5,736 nucleotides of DNA from an uncultured Bacteroidales bacterium (GTDB lineage: Bacteria; Bacteroidota; Bacteroidia; Bacteroidales; FEN-979). Every line of letters begins with the position of its first letter. The first letter of the stretch is position 1. Where the stretch lies: contig CAIYQH010000017.1 of NCBI GenBank assembly GCA_903928285.1, positions 1 through 5,736 of the forward strand. The letters run 5' to 3'. Below, piece by piece: positions 1 to 5,736 of the stretch. Below the pieces are notes generated by a model that had not been told where the DNA came from, made no database searches, and saw nothing but the letters and a program-made list of their open reading frames with translations. Position numbers and translations under genes: made by a program.

Positions 1-1812
1 GAGAGGTTTGGCCTCGGCGACGTTAAAAGTGTTGTGAAACTTGACCACATATGGTGTGTCCAGTCCCTTGCTGCCGAATCCTGAGCTACGGGCATTCATC
101 CACAGCTTGCTACTCGACAGTGGCGCTGCAAAAGCATCATCGAGAATTTCGGATGATGATTCTACAATGGTGACATTTTTACCCTGCTGCCGCAACCAGA
201 GGGCTGTTTCGCAGCCTATCAGGCCACCGCCCACCATCACGATGCTGTCTCCGGAAGTTTCCGTCCCACTCAGCATTTCATCGGCTGTGCATACGTGGTT
301 TTTGTCGCCAAGATCAAGTTTCACAGGGGCCGATCCCATGGCAATTATGACTGCCTCCGCACCGGAATTTTCAATCATCTCCTTGTCCGCAGTGCATCTG
401 AGCCTGATGGCGACAGGCAGTTTGTTCAACTGAACTTCGTACCACCTGAGTAGTGCACGGTCATCTTTTTTGAAATCAGGCACACTTCCCGTGATAAGGT
501 GGCCGCCAAGGCGGTCGCTCTTTTCACAAAGGGTGACCCTGTGGCCGCGCATGGCGCATACACGGGCGGCCTCCATACCGGCGAGGCCCCCGCCAATAAT
601 GAGTACATGCCTCTTTACAGTTGCCGGAACGATCGCAAATGTCTTTTCCCTGCCACAGGCCGGGTTTACAGCACACGAAAGGGGTAGCCCGTGGGCCAGC
701 CTGTCGAGACAGCCCTGGTGGCACGAGAGGCAGGGTCGGATATCCTCCAGATTCCCCGTCCTGATCTTTTCAGGCAAAAAGGGATCGGCGAGCAGCGGCC
801 TGCCATATCCAACAATATCGCACGAAATTCCCAGGGCTTCGCATGCCATATCAGGATCATCCATCCTACCGGCCAGGATGACCGGCACATCGACATGTTG
901 TTTCAAAATTTTTCCGAACTCACGGTACATTCCCTTTTCGAAATACATGGGGGGATGATTCCAGTACCAGGCGTCGTAGGTGCCGGCATCCACGTTGAGC
1001 ATATCAACACCGGCATCGACCAGGATCTTCGCGGCTTCGATGCCTTCGGCGATATCTTTGCCCTTTTCATCAAACTTCTCACCGGGCAGGGCCCCCTTTC
1101 TCAACCCCTTTATGAAACTTTTCAGACTGTACCGGAGCGATACGGGGAAATCTTCGCCACAGGCGGTTTTAATGCCCTTCACGATATCGGTGGTTATTTT
1201 AAGACGGCCTTTTAAATCGCCGCCGTATTCATCGGTTCGTTTATTATAGAAGGCCATTGCAAACTGGTCAAGCAGGTAGCCTTCATGCACGGCATGGATC
1301 TCTATACCGTCAAATTTGGATTCCTTTGCGACAAGGGCTGCCGCCACAAAGGATGCGATCAATTCTTTTATCTCCTTCACCGTCATGGCCTGGTGATGAA
1401 TTGATGGGTCCCACCTGTTTTCCTGGTCGGAAGGAGCAATGGCCCTTGTCATTAATTGCGGAATGGCGGCCCTGCCAAATCCCCCGGTCAGCTGGAGGAA
1501 GATCCTGGTATCAAAGGCATGGATCTGCTCATTCATGGGGGCGCATGATTTGGCGAACATCAGTGGATTATAGTTGGCACAAGGCATCAGGAGCGACGGC
1601 ATCTCATTGTAATTAACATTGGTGATGCCTGTGATGATAAGCCCGGTGCCTCCTTTTGCACGTTCGATATAATATTCCTGAGCATTTTCGGAAAATCCCC
1701 CGCAGGGATCGGCCATTGCCACCATGCCCAGCGGGGCCATGGAGATGCGGTTTTTCAGTGTTAATTTTCCCACCTTGATGGGTTCAAAGAGCTTCTGGTG
1801 TTTTGTTGTCAT
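1..1812 (-). CDS. 2-enoate reductase-type NADH:flavin oxidoreductase (Old Yellow Enzyme family, FMN/4Fe-4S/FAD), 3' end off the window
   Basis: The frame is open from ATG at 1812 to the left edge: 604 residues with no stop, where relatives run to about 640-670. The N-terminal part is an Old Yellow Enzyme TIM barrel (about 5-340) with HAVHEGYLLDQF at 173-184, RTDEYGG at 192-198 and a DAGTYDAWYW segment near 275-284 followed by HPP. These resemble the 2-enoate reductase clade more than classical FadH. A C-x2-C-x3-C-x11-C cluster motif (Cys361, 364, 368, 380) should bind one 4Fe-4S. Two dinucleotide-binding loops follow: GGGLAGME at 407-414 and GGGLIGCE at 528-535. The family passes electrons from NADH through FAD and Fe-S to FMN and reduces C=C bonds of unsaturated acids, ketones or acyl-CoAs in the cytosol; the substrate cannot be read here. 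It is the last visible gene of the minus-strand block, 36 bases after the transporter. The final roughly 40 visible residues do not resemble the part of the family I would expect there. Confidence 0.93.
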   Translation of the reverse strand, partial: MTTKHQKLFEPIKVGKLTLKNRISMAPLGMVAMADPCGGFSENAQEYYIERAKGGTGLIITGITNVNYNEMPSLLMPCANYNPLMFAKSCAPMNEQIHAFDTRIFLQLTGGFGRAAIPQLMTRAIAPSDQENRWDPSIHHQAMTVKEIKELIASFVAAALVAKESKFDGIEIHAVHEGYLLDQFAMAFYNKRTDEYGGDLKGRLKITTDIVKGIKTACGEDFPVSLRYSLKSFIKGLRKGALPGEKFDEKGKDIAEGIEAAKILVDAGVDMLNVDAGTYDAWYWNHPPMYFEKGMYREFGKILKQHVDVPVILAGRMDDPDMACEALGISCDIVGYGRPLLADPFLPEKIRTGNLEDIRPCLSCHQGCLDRLAHGLPLSCAVNPACGREKTFAIVPATVKRHVLIIGGGLAGMEAARVCAMRGHRVTLCEKSDRLGGHLITGSVPDFKKDDRALLRWYEVQLNKLPVAIRLRCTADKEMIENSGAEAVIIAMGSAPVKLDLGDKNHVCTADEMLSGTETSGDSIVMVGGGLIGCETALWLRQQGKNVTIVESSSEILDDAFAAPLSSSKLWMNARSSGFGSKGLDTPYVVKFHNTFNVAEAKPL

Positions 1813-1848
1813 GGAATTGTTTATTTTTTTCACAATGATGAATAATGA

Positions 1849-2529
1849 TCAACTTACGGCTTTTGCCAGGAGAAAAGCTGCCGCTGCCGCAATGATCCCG
1901 GTCGCTGCCACCTTGATGGTCCCTTTTAACAATGGCCGTTCGGTCATTTTACTCTTGAAATATCCGAAAAAGACTAATGCGATTACGGTAACGATGCACG
2001 AAACATAAAAACCTGATGTACTGGTTTTGGTGATCAGGTAAGGAAACAAGGGGATGAATCCGCCAACCAGATAGGCGCCGGCAATGGTGCCGGCGCTGAT
2101 GGCAGCCCTGTTTTTTTCGGGCTTCTCCATCATTAATTCAAGCTTCATCATCAGGTCAACCCAGTGATTCTTGTTCCTGCTTACCTGCAATGCAACCTGT
2201 TTGCTTAGATCCGCTTCCACCCCCAATTTCGTAAAGATATCCTCCACCTCTTTTAATTCAACCAGTGGGACTGTCTCAACTTCTTGATACTCCCGTTTTA
2301 ATTCCGAATCGTAATGTTCCACCTCCGACTGCCCTGCCAGGAAACCGCCAAGTCCCATCGAAATGCAGCCGGCCGTGATTTCAGCCAGCCCGGACACGAT
2401 GATAAGGTGATTTGTGTTCAGAACACCGCTTAATCCTGCAGTCAGGGCGAAAGGAACCGTTAGGCCATCCGACATTCCTATGATGATGTCTTTGACCAGA
2501 TTGGTGTTTTTGTTATGTAGTTCCTTCAT
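1849..2529 (-). CDS. VIT1/CCC1-family iron (or manganese) transporter
   Basis: A 226-residue membrane protein of the vacuolar iron transporter family. Members move Fe2+ (sometimes Mn2+) out of the cytoplasm, usually in exchange for protons. I see about five membrane segments: roughly 14-36 (containing GMSDGLTVPFALTAGLSG), 42-66 (SGLAEITAGCISMGLGG), 142-165 (GGFIPLFPY), 171-191 and 203-225. Between segments 2 and 3 lies an acidic, helical cytosolic region (67-140) rich in Glu and Met, including SEVEHY, EVEDIF and MMKLELMMEKPEK; in the family this forms the metal-binding domain. Asp21, Glu50 and Met58 sit where the family keeps its transport-path residues. Length is normal and no key part is missing. 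The start at 2529 leaves a usual short N-terminus; an AAGGG sits almost directly against the ATG, too close to be a normal ribosome site. It lies inside the minus-strand block. Iron against manganese cannot be decided from sequence alone. Confidence 0.93.
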   Translation of the reverse strand: MKELHNKNTNLVKDIIIGMSDGLTVPFALTAGLSGVLNTNHLIIVSGLAEITAGCISMGLGGFLAGQSEVEHYDSELKREYQEVETVPLVELKEVEDIFTKLGVEADLSKQVALQVSRNKNHWVDLMMKLELMMEKPEKNRAAISAGTIAGAYLVGGFIPLFPYLITKTSTSGFYVSCIVTVIALVFFGYFKSKMTERPLLKGTIKVAATGIIAAAAAFLLAKAVS

Positions 2530-2561
2530 CCCTTAGCTGCAGTTGTGTTGTGAAATTCCTT

Positions 2562-2597
2562 GCAAAATCAATGATTCCTGTCAAAATGGATCATTGA
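2562..2597 (-). terminator. Possible weak intrinsic terminator downstream of the aldehyde dehydrogenase relic
   Basis: TCAATGAT (2568-2575) is the exact reverse complement of ATCATTGA (2590-2597). Two further C-G pairs (2577-2578 with 2588-2589) extend the stem past a one-base bulge, leaving a 9-base loop. Read on the minus strand the stem is followed at once by TTTT (2567-2564). The stem is AT-rich and the T run short, so termination would be partial at best. It lies 17 bases past the ancestral stop of the aldehyde dehydrogenase and before the transporter start, as expected for a between-gene element. The erroneous frame of the relic ends inside this stem, which supports reading that tail as non-coding. 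Confidence 0.35.
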
Positions 2598-2613
2598 GCC
2601 CGCTGACACGGAT

Positions 2614-3302
2614 TTATTTTTTATTGCTAAACTCTTTAATCCCAGGTTCCGACAGTTCCCTGCCATACCCCGAACGTTTGGTGCCGCCAAAGGGTAGATC
2701 GGCCCGGGTCCATGTCGGATGGTTGGGGTCATAAATGCACCCGGACGGTCTAATCGTTCTCCGCCCGACAGCACCCTGGTTCCTTCATTTACCGGGCACA
2801 TCACCTGGTCGGCCAGTAATACTGCCGCCGCCTCGCTCCCTGTAAGTGAGACGTCTTTGATCCGCATATCCGACACCAATGCCGACGCCCTTCTTCCTGA
2901 AATCAACAGGCTGGTAAAAAGACCCTTTGGCGCGCCCGCTGCTGAGAACAAATCTTCAATGGCAATGCCGTATTCGGGATTCAGTACTACGTCGGCAAGG
3001 AATTGTTCGCCATTGTCGGCATAGTGGTAAATGATATTGGCGATTAAATCAATCTCTGTTTCGGCCTGTGAGATCAGCTTACCCAATTTAAGGGTGACGA
3101 TTTTTGCCAGGGATTCTTTTTTACTGCGCATCAGCGCAGCTACTTTGTGCATCAGCCCGGCACGCTGTGTAAAGGTGGTTTGTTTCCAGCTGTTAAAGGC
3201 TCCCTGAGCCTGGCTCAAGGCATCATAAACCGCAATGTCCGTCATTTCGTCAAATGATCTGACAACCTTGTTTGTAAATTGATTTATAGTTTTAATGGGC
3301 AT
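2614..3302 (-). pseudogene. Decayed NAD(P)-dependent succinate-semialdehyde-type aldehyde dehydrogenase with three internal deletions
   Basis: The N-terminus (MPIKTINQFTNKVV) and the first 112 residues match the start of Sad/GabD-type aldehyde dehydrogenases, normally about 455-460 residues. About 229 codons remain. Junction 1 (near 2967) joins NPEYG to IAIEDLF, removing roughly 50 residues including the WNFP oxyanion Asn and the cofactor-binding Lys. Junction 2 (2823-2837) joins SLTGSE to a later segment reading LLADQV...GGERLDRPGAF, removing the catalytic Glu (ELGG) and Cys (QxC). Junction 3 (about 2718-2730) joins FMTPTI to NHPTWT in a different frame. After it, the conserved end LPFGGTKRSGYGRELSE...GIKEF is read one frame over and stops at 2614-2616. 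The upstream frame instead runs to 2568 with a meaningless tail, giving a 244-codon ORF. Deletion sizes are estimated from memory of the family. No active enzyme can be made. The gene sits 42 bases after the ene reductase and was probably an operon member. Confidence 0.88.
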
Positions 3303-3344
3303 GATATTCTCAGGGTTGATTATTGTTTTCTGTTATCCTGTTTT

Positions 3345-4340
3345 TTAGATTTTAACGATCATTTTACCCTCATTTTTTCCGTCAAAAAGGTCGATAAATG
3401 CCTGTGGAATATTTTCAAAGCCTTCGACGACGGTTTCCGAATAGGTCAGTTTCCCCTCCTTGAGCCATTCAGCCAGTTGTTTAATTACGGTGGGGAATTT
3501 TGCTGAAAAATCACCCACAATAAACCCTCTCATGGTAGCGCTTTTGGTTAACAGGATGGGCTGAAGGCGGGGGCCCAGAGGTGTTTCAGTTGCGTTGTAG
3601 AGTGAGATGGCCCCGCAAACGGGCAGCCTGGCAAATTTGTTGATATTTGCCAGCACAGCGTCGGAGATTTCGCCGCCAACGTTGTCAAAGTAGATATCCA
3701 CCCCGGCGGGGCAGGCAACACGGATAGCCTCCTTCAGGTCAGGCGAAGTTTTATAATTGATTGCCTTGTCGAATTTGAATTTTAACCTGAGTTGTTCAGC
3801 CTTTTCATCTGTACCCGTTATGCCAACCACCGTGCATCCCATAATCTTGCCGATCTGGCCCACAATGGTTCCAACGGCACCTGCCGCCCCTGATACCACA
3901 ATTGTCTCGCCTGCCTTCGGCATTCCAATTTCAGTTAAGCCCAGGTAAGCAGTCATGCCGGTCATACCGAGTATCCCAAGGTAGGTTGATAACGGCGAAA
4001 CTTTTTCGTCGACCTTCACCAAACCTTTACCATCGGATACCTGGTATTCTTTCCATTCCAGCATGCCCGAAACGACATCCCCTTTCTTCAGGCCCTCATG
4101 CTTGGAGTCGATCACCCGGGCAATGATGCCCGATTGGATGGGTTTGCCTGTTTCAAAGGAGGGAATATACGATCTGGAGTTGTTCATTCTCCCGCGTAAA
4201 TAGGGATCAACGGAAACAAACAGGGTCTTTAACAGGACATTACCGTCGGGAGGGACAGGAATAGCAGCATTGGTAAAGGTGAAGTCGTTTAAGGTCGGCT
4301 TGCCGACAGGTCTTTGCTTTAACAGGATTACCTGGTTCAT
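3345..4340 (-). CDS. NADP-dependent ene reductase, CurA/YncB and prostaglandin-reductase-like (zinc-independent MDR family)
   Basis: A complete 331-residue medium-chain reductase, a length close to the usual 335-345. Residues 1-120 form the GroES-like catalytic domain, with VDPYLRGRM at 44-52 and KKGDVVSGMLEW near 85-96. The cofactor domain follows, with GMTGMTAYLGL at 125-135, the glycine-rich loop SGAAGAVG at 150-157, YFDNVGG at 217-223 and PVCGAISLYN near 240-250. The Cys/His zinc ligands of alcohol dehydrogenases are absent, as expected for this subfamily. Relatives include E. coli CurA and animal leukotriene B4 dehydrogenase/prostaglandin reductase, which use NADPH to saturate the C=C of enals and enones in the cytosol; the native substrate is unknown. 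It is the first gene of the minus-strand block, 42 bases before the aldehyde dehydrogenase relic. The leader (ACAATAACAAAAAACCAAGAAC before the ATG, on the minus strand) is A-rich with no clear Shine-Dalgarno site, as is common in Bacteroidota. Confidence 0.93.
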   Translation of the reverse strand: MNQVILLKQRPVGKPTLNDFTFTNAAIPVPPDGNVLLKTLFVSVDPYLRGRMNNSRSYIPSFETGKPIQSGIIARVIDSKHEGLKKGDVVSGMLEWKEYQVSDGKGLVKVDEKVSPLSTYLGILGMTGMTAYLGLTEIGMPKAGETIVVSGAAGAVGTIVGQIGKIMGCTVVGITGTDEKAEQLRLKFKFDKAINYKTSPDLKEAIRVACPAGVDIYFDNVGGEISDAVLANINKFARLPVCGAISLYNATETPLGPRLQPILLTKSATMRGFIVGDFSAKFPTVIKQLAEWLKEGKLTYSETVVEGFENIPQAFIDLFDGKNEGKMIVKI

Positions 4341-4386
4341 GTTCTTGGTTTTTTGTTATTGTATTGAATATTGATATCGGTTATTT

Positions 4387-4418
4387 ATTCAGGTTAACCC
4401 GCCCTTATTTTCCTGAAT
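4387..4418. repeat. Short inverted repeat upstream of the ene reductase
   Basis: ATTCAGG (4387-4393) and CCTGAAT (4412-4418) are perfect 7-base reverse complements around an 18-base spacer. The pair lies 47-78 bases upstream of the ene reductase start, a place where either an operator or a leader hairpin would fit. Nothing in the sequence identifies a binding protein, and a 7-base pair at this spacing could occur by chance. Confidence 0.3.
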
Positions 4419-4497
4419 CAAGCTGACTTATATTAAGCAACAAAAATGCAGGTAATAATTGCCGGAAGTGTTACATAACTTAAGGGAAAAGTTGCAG

Positions 4498-4600
4498 GAT
4501 TCACACATTTCCGGAAGAAACAGGTTGCTCCGGTCAAAGTCAGGCCTGCCATGATTATGCAAGTCTGCAAAGTGCCAGGAGACCTGAAAATGTGTGAATC
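4498..4600. repeat. 103-base nested inverted repeat (13-bp perfect outer stem, branched interior)
   Basis: GATTCACACATTT (4498-4510) is a perfect reverse complement of AAATGTGTGAATC (4588-4600). Directly inside, CCGGA (4511-4515) pairs with TCCGG (4529-4533), and TCAGG (4540-4544) pairs with CCTGA (4583-4587). The second arm continues with CCTG (4545-4548) to CAGG (4576-4579) and ends in TGCA/TGCA (4558-4561 and 4566-4569) with a 4-base loop. GTT (4491-4493) could pair with AAC (4605-4607) outside the main stem. The drawn fold is a three-way junction with almost no unpaired bases at the outer stem. It could be a structured RNA on either strand or a small MITE-like element. No target-site duplication is visible at the ends and no T run follows. 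Confidence 0.6.
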
Positions 4601-4776
4601 ATATAACTCTTTCCGCAAATTGTGTAAGGGTTATGGTTGTGAAAAGATGAACCTTTGTAAATGTTGAAACTACCGAATGGGAATGTGCCGCAGTTGCAAT
4701 GGGGTCCGGCTCATCATAGACGGAGGCGGGATGGCATCATGAAGCAATGAATCAGGAACGAGGTAACAGGCAGGTC

Positions 4777-5526
4777 ATGGAAAAAAAAATCTTTGTGTTG
4801 TCGGGTGGAGGCTGTCGGGGATTCGCCCATCTGGGGGTTGTTAAAGCGCTGCAGGAACATGGAATTACTCCTTCCGGAATATCGGGGACCAGTTCAGGCG
4901 CCATCGCCGGGGCGTTTTTAGCCAATGGCTTTTCACCTGATGAGATAAAGGAACTCTTCATTGAAAAATTAAAGTTAAGCATGCTCTCCTGGAACGGCTT
5001 TAATATGGGGCTGATGTCCATGAAAAATATCAGGATATTCCTGCAGGATAATTTGCGCTATAAGAAGTTCGAAGAACTTCCCATCCCCTTTTTTGCAACT
5101 GCAACCAGTTTTGCGGATGGCAGCCAGCATATCTTCAACCACGGAAATATCATAGAGGTCATCATTGCTTCCAGTTCCATCCCCGTGCTATTCCCTCCTG
5201 TGGTCATCAGGGGTATCCCTTTCGTTGACGGCGGACTATCTAACAACCTGCCAATAGAACCTTTCAGTAATCATAAGCAGGATATCGTGTGTATTCACGT
5301 GAATCCTGTAAAACCATTTAACTCCGGAGAGAGCGTTTTTGATGTTCTTGACAGGGCCATTCACTTAAGTTTCAGGGAAAAGGTATACAGGTCAGCCGAG
5401 GGTTGCTCATTATTTATCGAGCCAAGGGAACTCGCAGGATACGGGCTTTTCGATCTTAAAAAGATCCAGGAAATATTTGATGTCGGATATAACTATACCC
5501 ATACAATGTTCCCGGTTCCGCGATAG
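4777..5526 (+). CDS. Patatin-like phospholipase (RssA/YlbK-type serine acyl hydrolase)
   Basis: A 249-residue patatin-domain protein that cleaves acyl esters of lipids with a Ser-Asp dyad. The oxyanion loop is SGGGCRGFAHLG (9-20), the nucleophile elbow is GTSSG (37-41, Ser39), and the acid is in DGG (151-153, Asp151), preceded by the conserved SSSIPVLFPP stretch (132-141). All catalytic parts are present and the size is typical of single-domain bacterial members. I chose the ATG at 4777 because relatives begin a few residues before the first strand (MEKKIFVLSGGG) and AGG-rich sequence lies just upstream. The in-frame ATG at 4747 would add ten residues (MNQERGNRQV) unlike the family. No signal peptide or membrane segment is visible, so it is probably cytosolic or peripherally bound to the inner membrane. 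It is alone in its orientation, divergent from the oxidoreductase block. The natural lipid substrate cannot be deduced. Confidence 0.93.
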   Translation: MEKKIFVLSGGGCRGFAHLGVVKALQEHGITPSGISGTSSGAIAGAFLANGFSPDEIKELFIEKLKLSMLSWNGFNMGLMSMKNIRIFLQDNLRYKKFEELPIPFFATATSFADGSQHIFNHGNIIEVIIASSSIPVLFPPVVIRGIPFVDGGLSNNLPIEPFSNHKQDIVCIHVNPVKPFNSGESVFDVLDRAIHLSFREKVYRSAEGCSLFIEPRELAGYGLFDLKKIQEIFDVGYNYTHTMFPVPR

Positions 5527-5604
5527 ATTTTCGCAGGTGCAATAGCTGAGCCTGTGAGGATCATTCCGGTTATTTTGCTTATTATATTAAGGGTCGTCGT
5601 CACA

Positions 5605-5630
5605 ATCCCGTCGGCGGGATCAGTCGTTTT
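5605..5630 (+). terminator. Possible hairpin terminator after the phospholipase
   Basis: ATCCCG (5605-5610) pairs perfectly with CGGGAT (5615-5620) across the tetraloop TCGG. TTTT follows six bases after the stem (5627-5630). It is 78 bases past the phospholipase stop, where an end of transcription would be expected. The gap between stem and T run is longer than in a standard intrinsic terminator, so it may simply be an mRNA-end hairpin. Confidence 0.35.
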
Positions 5631-5642
5631 AATCTGACCACT

Positions 5643-5736
5643 ATGTTCATGATGATTTACACAAAGATCACCATTAGCTTCTTTGCATGCATAGTGCTTT
5701 CATGGTGTCATTGTGGTTTAATTTCTGTTTTTGAAA
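5643..5736 (+). CDS. Possible start of an exported protein or lipoprotein, cut by the window edge
   Basis: From ATG at 5643 (or the ATGs at 5649 and 5652) the frame is open to the edge for 31 codons. It reads MFMMIYTKIT, then a hydrophobic stretch ISFFACIVLSWC, then HCGLISVFE. A short basic start followed by a hydrophobic core with cysteines resembles a Sec signal peptide, and LSWC could be a loose lipobox. There is too little to recognise a family, and 31 open codons are weak evidence on their own. The position after a hairpin, with 116 bases from the preceding stop, suits a new transcription unit. No clear ribosome site is visible. Confidence 0.3.
   Translation, partial: MFMMIYTKITISFFACIVLSWCHCGLISVFE

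Larger units (their letters stand above)
4341..4776. other. Divergent intergenic region
   Basis: These 436 bases separate the minus-strand block from the plus-strand phospholipase and should hold both promoters. I see no convincing gene. The only open frame of note (4433-4618, minus) is composed partly of the inverted repeat and has no family resemblance. The region holds the 7-base repeat at 4387-4418 and the nested repeat at 4498-4600. I looked for the Bacteroidota promoter pattern (TTG, about 20 bases, TAnnTTTG) and found only imperfect matches, for example AACCTTTG upstream of the phospholipase, so I call no promoter. Confidence 0.6.

Noticed and set aside
470..1249. Several plus-strand open frames (470-958, 691-1215, 980-1249)
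   Set aside because: They are antisense to the continuous, motif-rich enoate reductase frame on the minus strand and have no family character.
1724..2008. Plus-strand 94-codon open frame
   Set aside because: It spans the start of the enoate reductase, the gap and the end of the transporter on the opposite strand, so it is a shadow.
2568..2717. C-terminal tail of the 244-codon aldehyde dehydrogenase ORF as a novel domain
   Set aside because: Shifting one frame over gives the standard family ending (PFGGTKRSGYGRE); the tail is out-of-frame translation that ends inside a between-gene hairpin.
4433..4618. 61-codon minus-strand open frame with hydrophobic stretches
   Set aside because: It is largely made of the nested inverted repeat, has no recognisable relatives and lacks a ribosome site; it is probably chance.
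4731..4750. Tiny leader peptides before the phospholipase (ATG at 4731 and 4739, each stopping within 4 codons; the second stop overlaps the ATG at 4747)
   Set aside because: The GGAGG at 4722-4726 makes a leader tempting, but frames of 3 codons plus a stop carry no evidence and the preferred start is 4777.
4752..5246. Minus-strand open frames across the phospholipase (4752-5021, 5058-5246)
   Set aside because: They are antisense to a complete patatin domain with intact catalytic motifs.

Overview
The window looks like chromosomal DNA of an anaerobic or facultative bacterium, most likely Bacteroidota. The grounds are AT-rich leaders with poor Shine-Dalgarno matches, moderate GC content, and protein types common in that phylum. 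The presence of an oxygen-sensitive-type flavin/4Fe-4S enoate reductase points to low oxygen. The phylum call is an inference from style; no marker gene is present.

Layout. Positions 1-4340 hold four consecutive genes on the minus strand. In transcription order they are: a CurA/prostaglandin-reductase-type NADP-dependent ene reductase (4340-3345); a decayed succinate-semialdehyde-type aldehyde dehydrogenase (3302-2614); a VIT1/CCC1-family iron or manganese transporter (2529-1849); and a 2-enoate-reductase-type NADH:flavin oxidoreductase (1812 to beyond the left edge). The gaps between genes are only about 35-85 bases, so the block looks like an operon. A weak hairpin followed by TTTT lies between the pseudogene and the transporter and could split it. 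A 436-base divergent intergenic region (4341-4776) carries a long nested inverted repeat. It is followed on the plus strand by a patatin-like phospholipase (4777-5526), a small hairpin, and the possible start of another exported protein that runs off the right edge.

How the genes may fit together. Both intact oxidoreductases belong to families that saturate C=C bonds conjugated to a carbonyl, and the dead gene once encoded an aldehyde oxidiser. The block could therefore have served removal or use of unsaturated acids, aldehydes or ketones. The metal transporter may limit free iron. This link is inferred from gene order alone.

The most notable points are two. The aldehyde dehydrogenase relic has lost about half its length through three separate internal deletions, which remove every catalytic residue while both ends survive. 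The 103-base element at 4498-4600 has a perfect 13-bp outer stem with two hairpins packed directly inside it. I found no convincing new biological system, CRISPR array, transposase, tRNA or rRNA.
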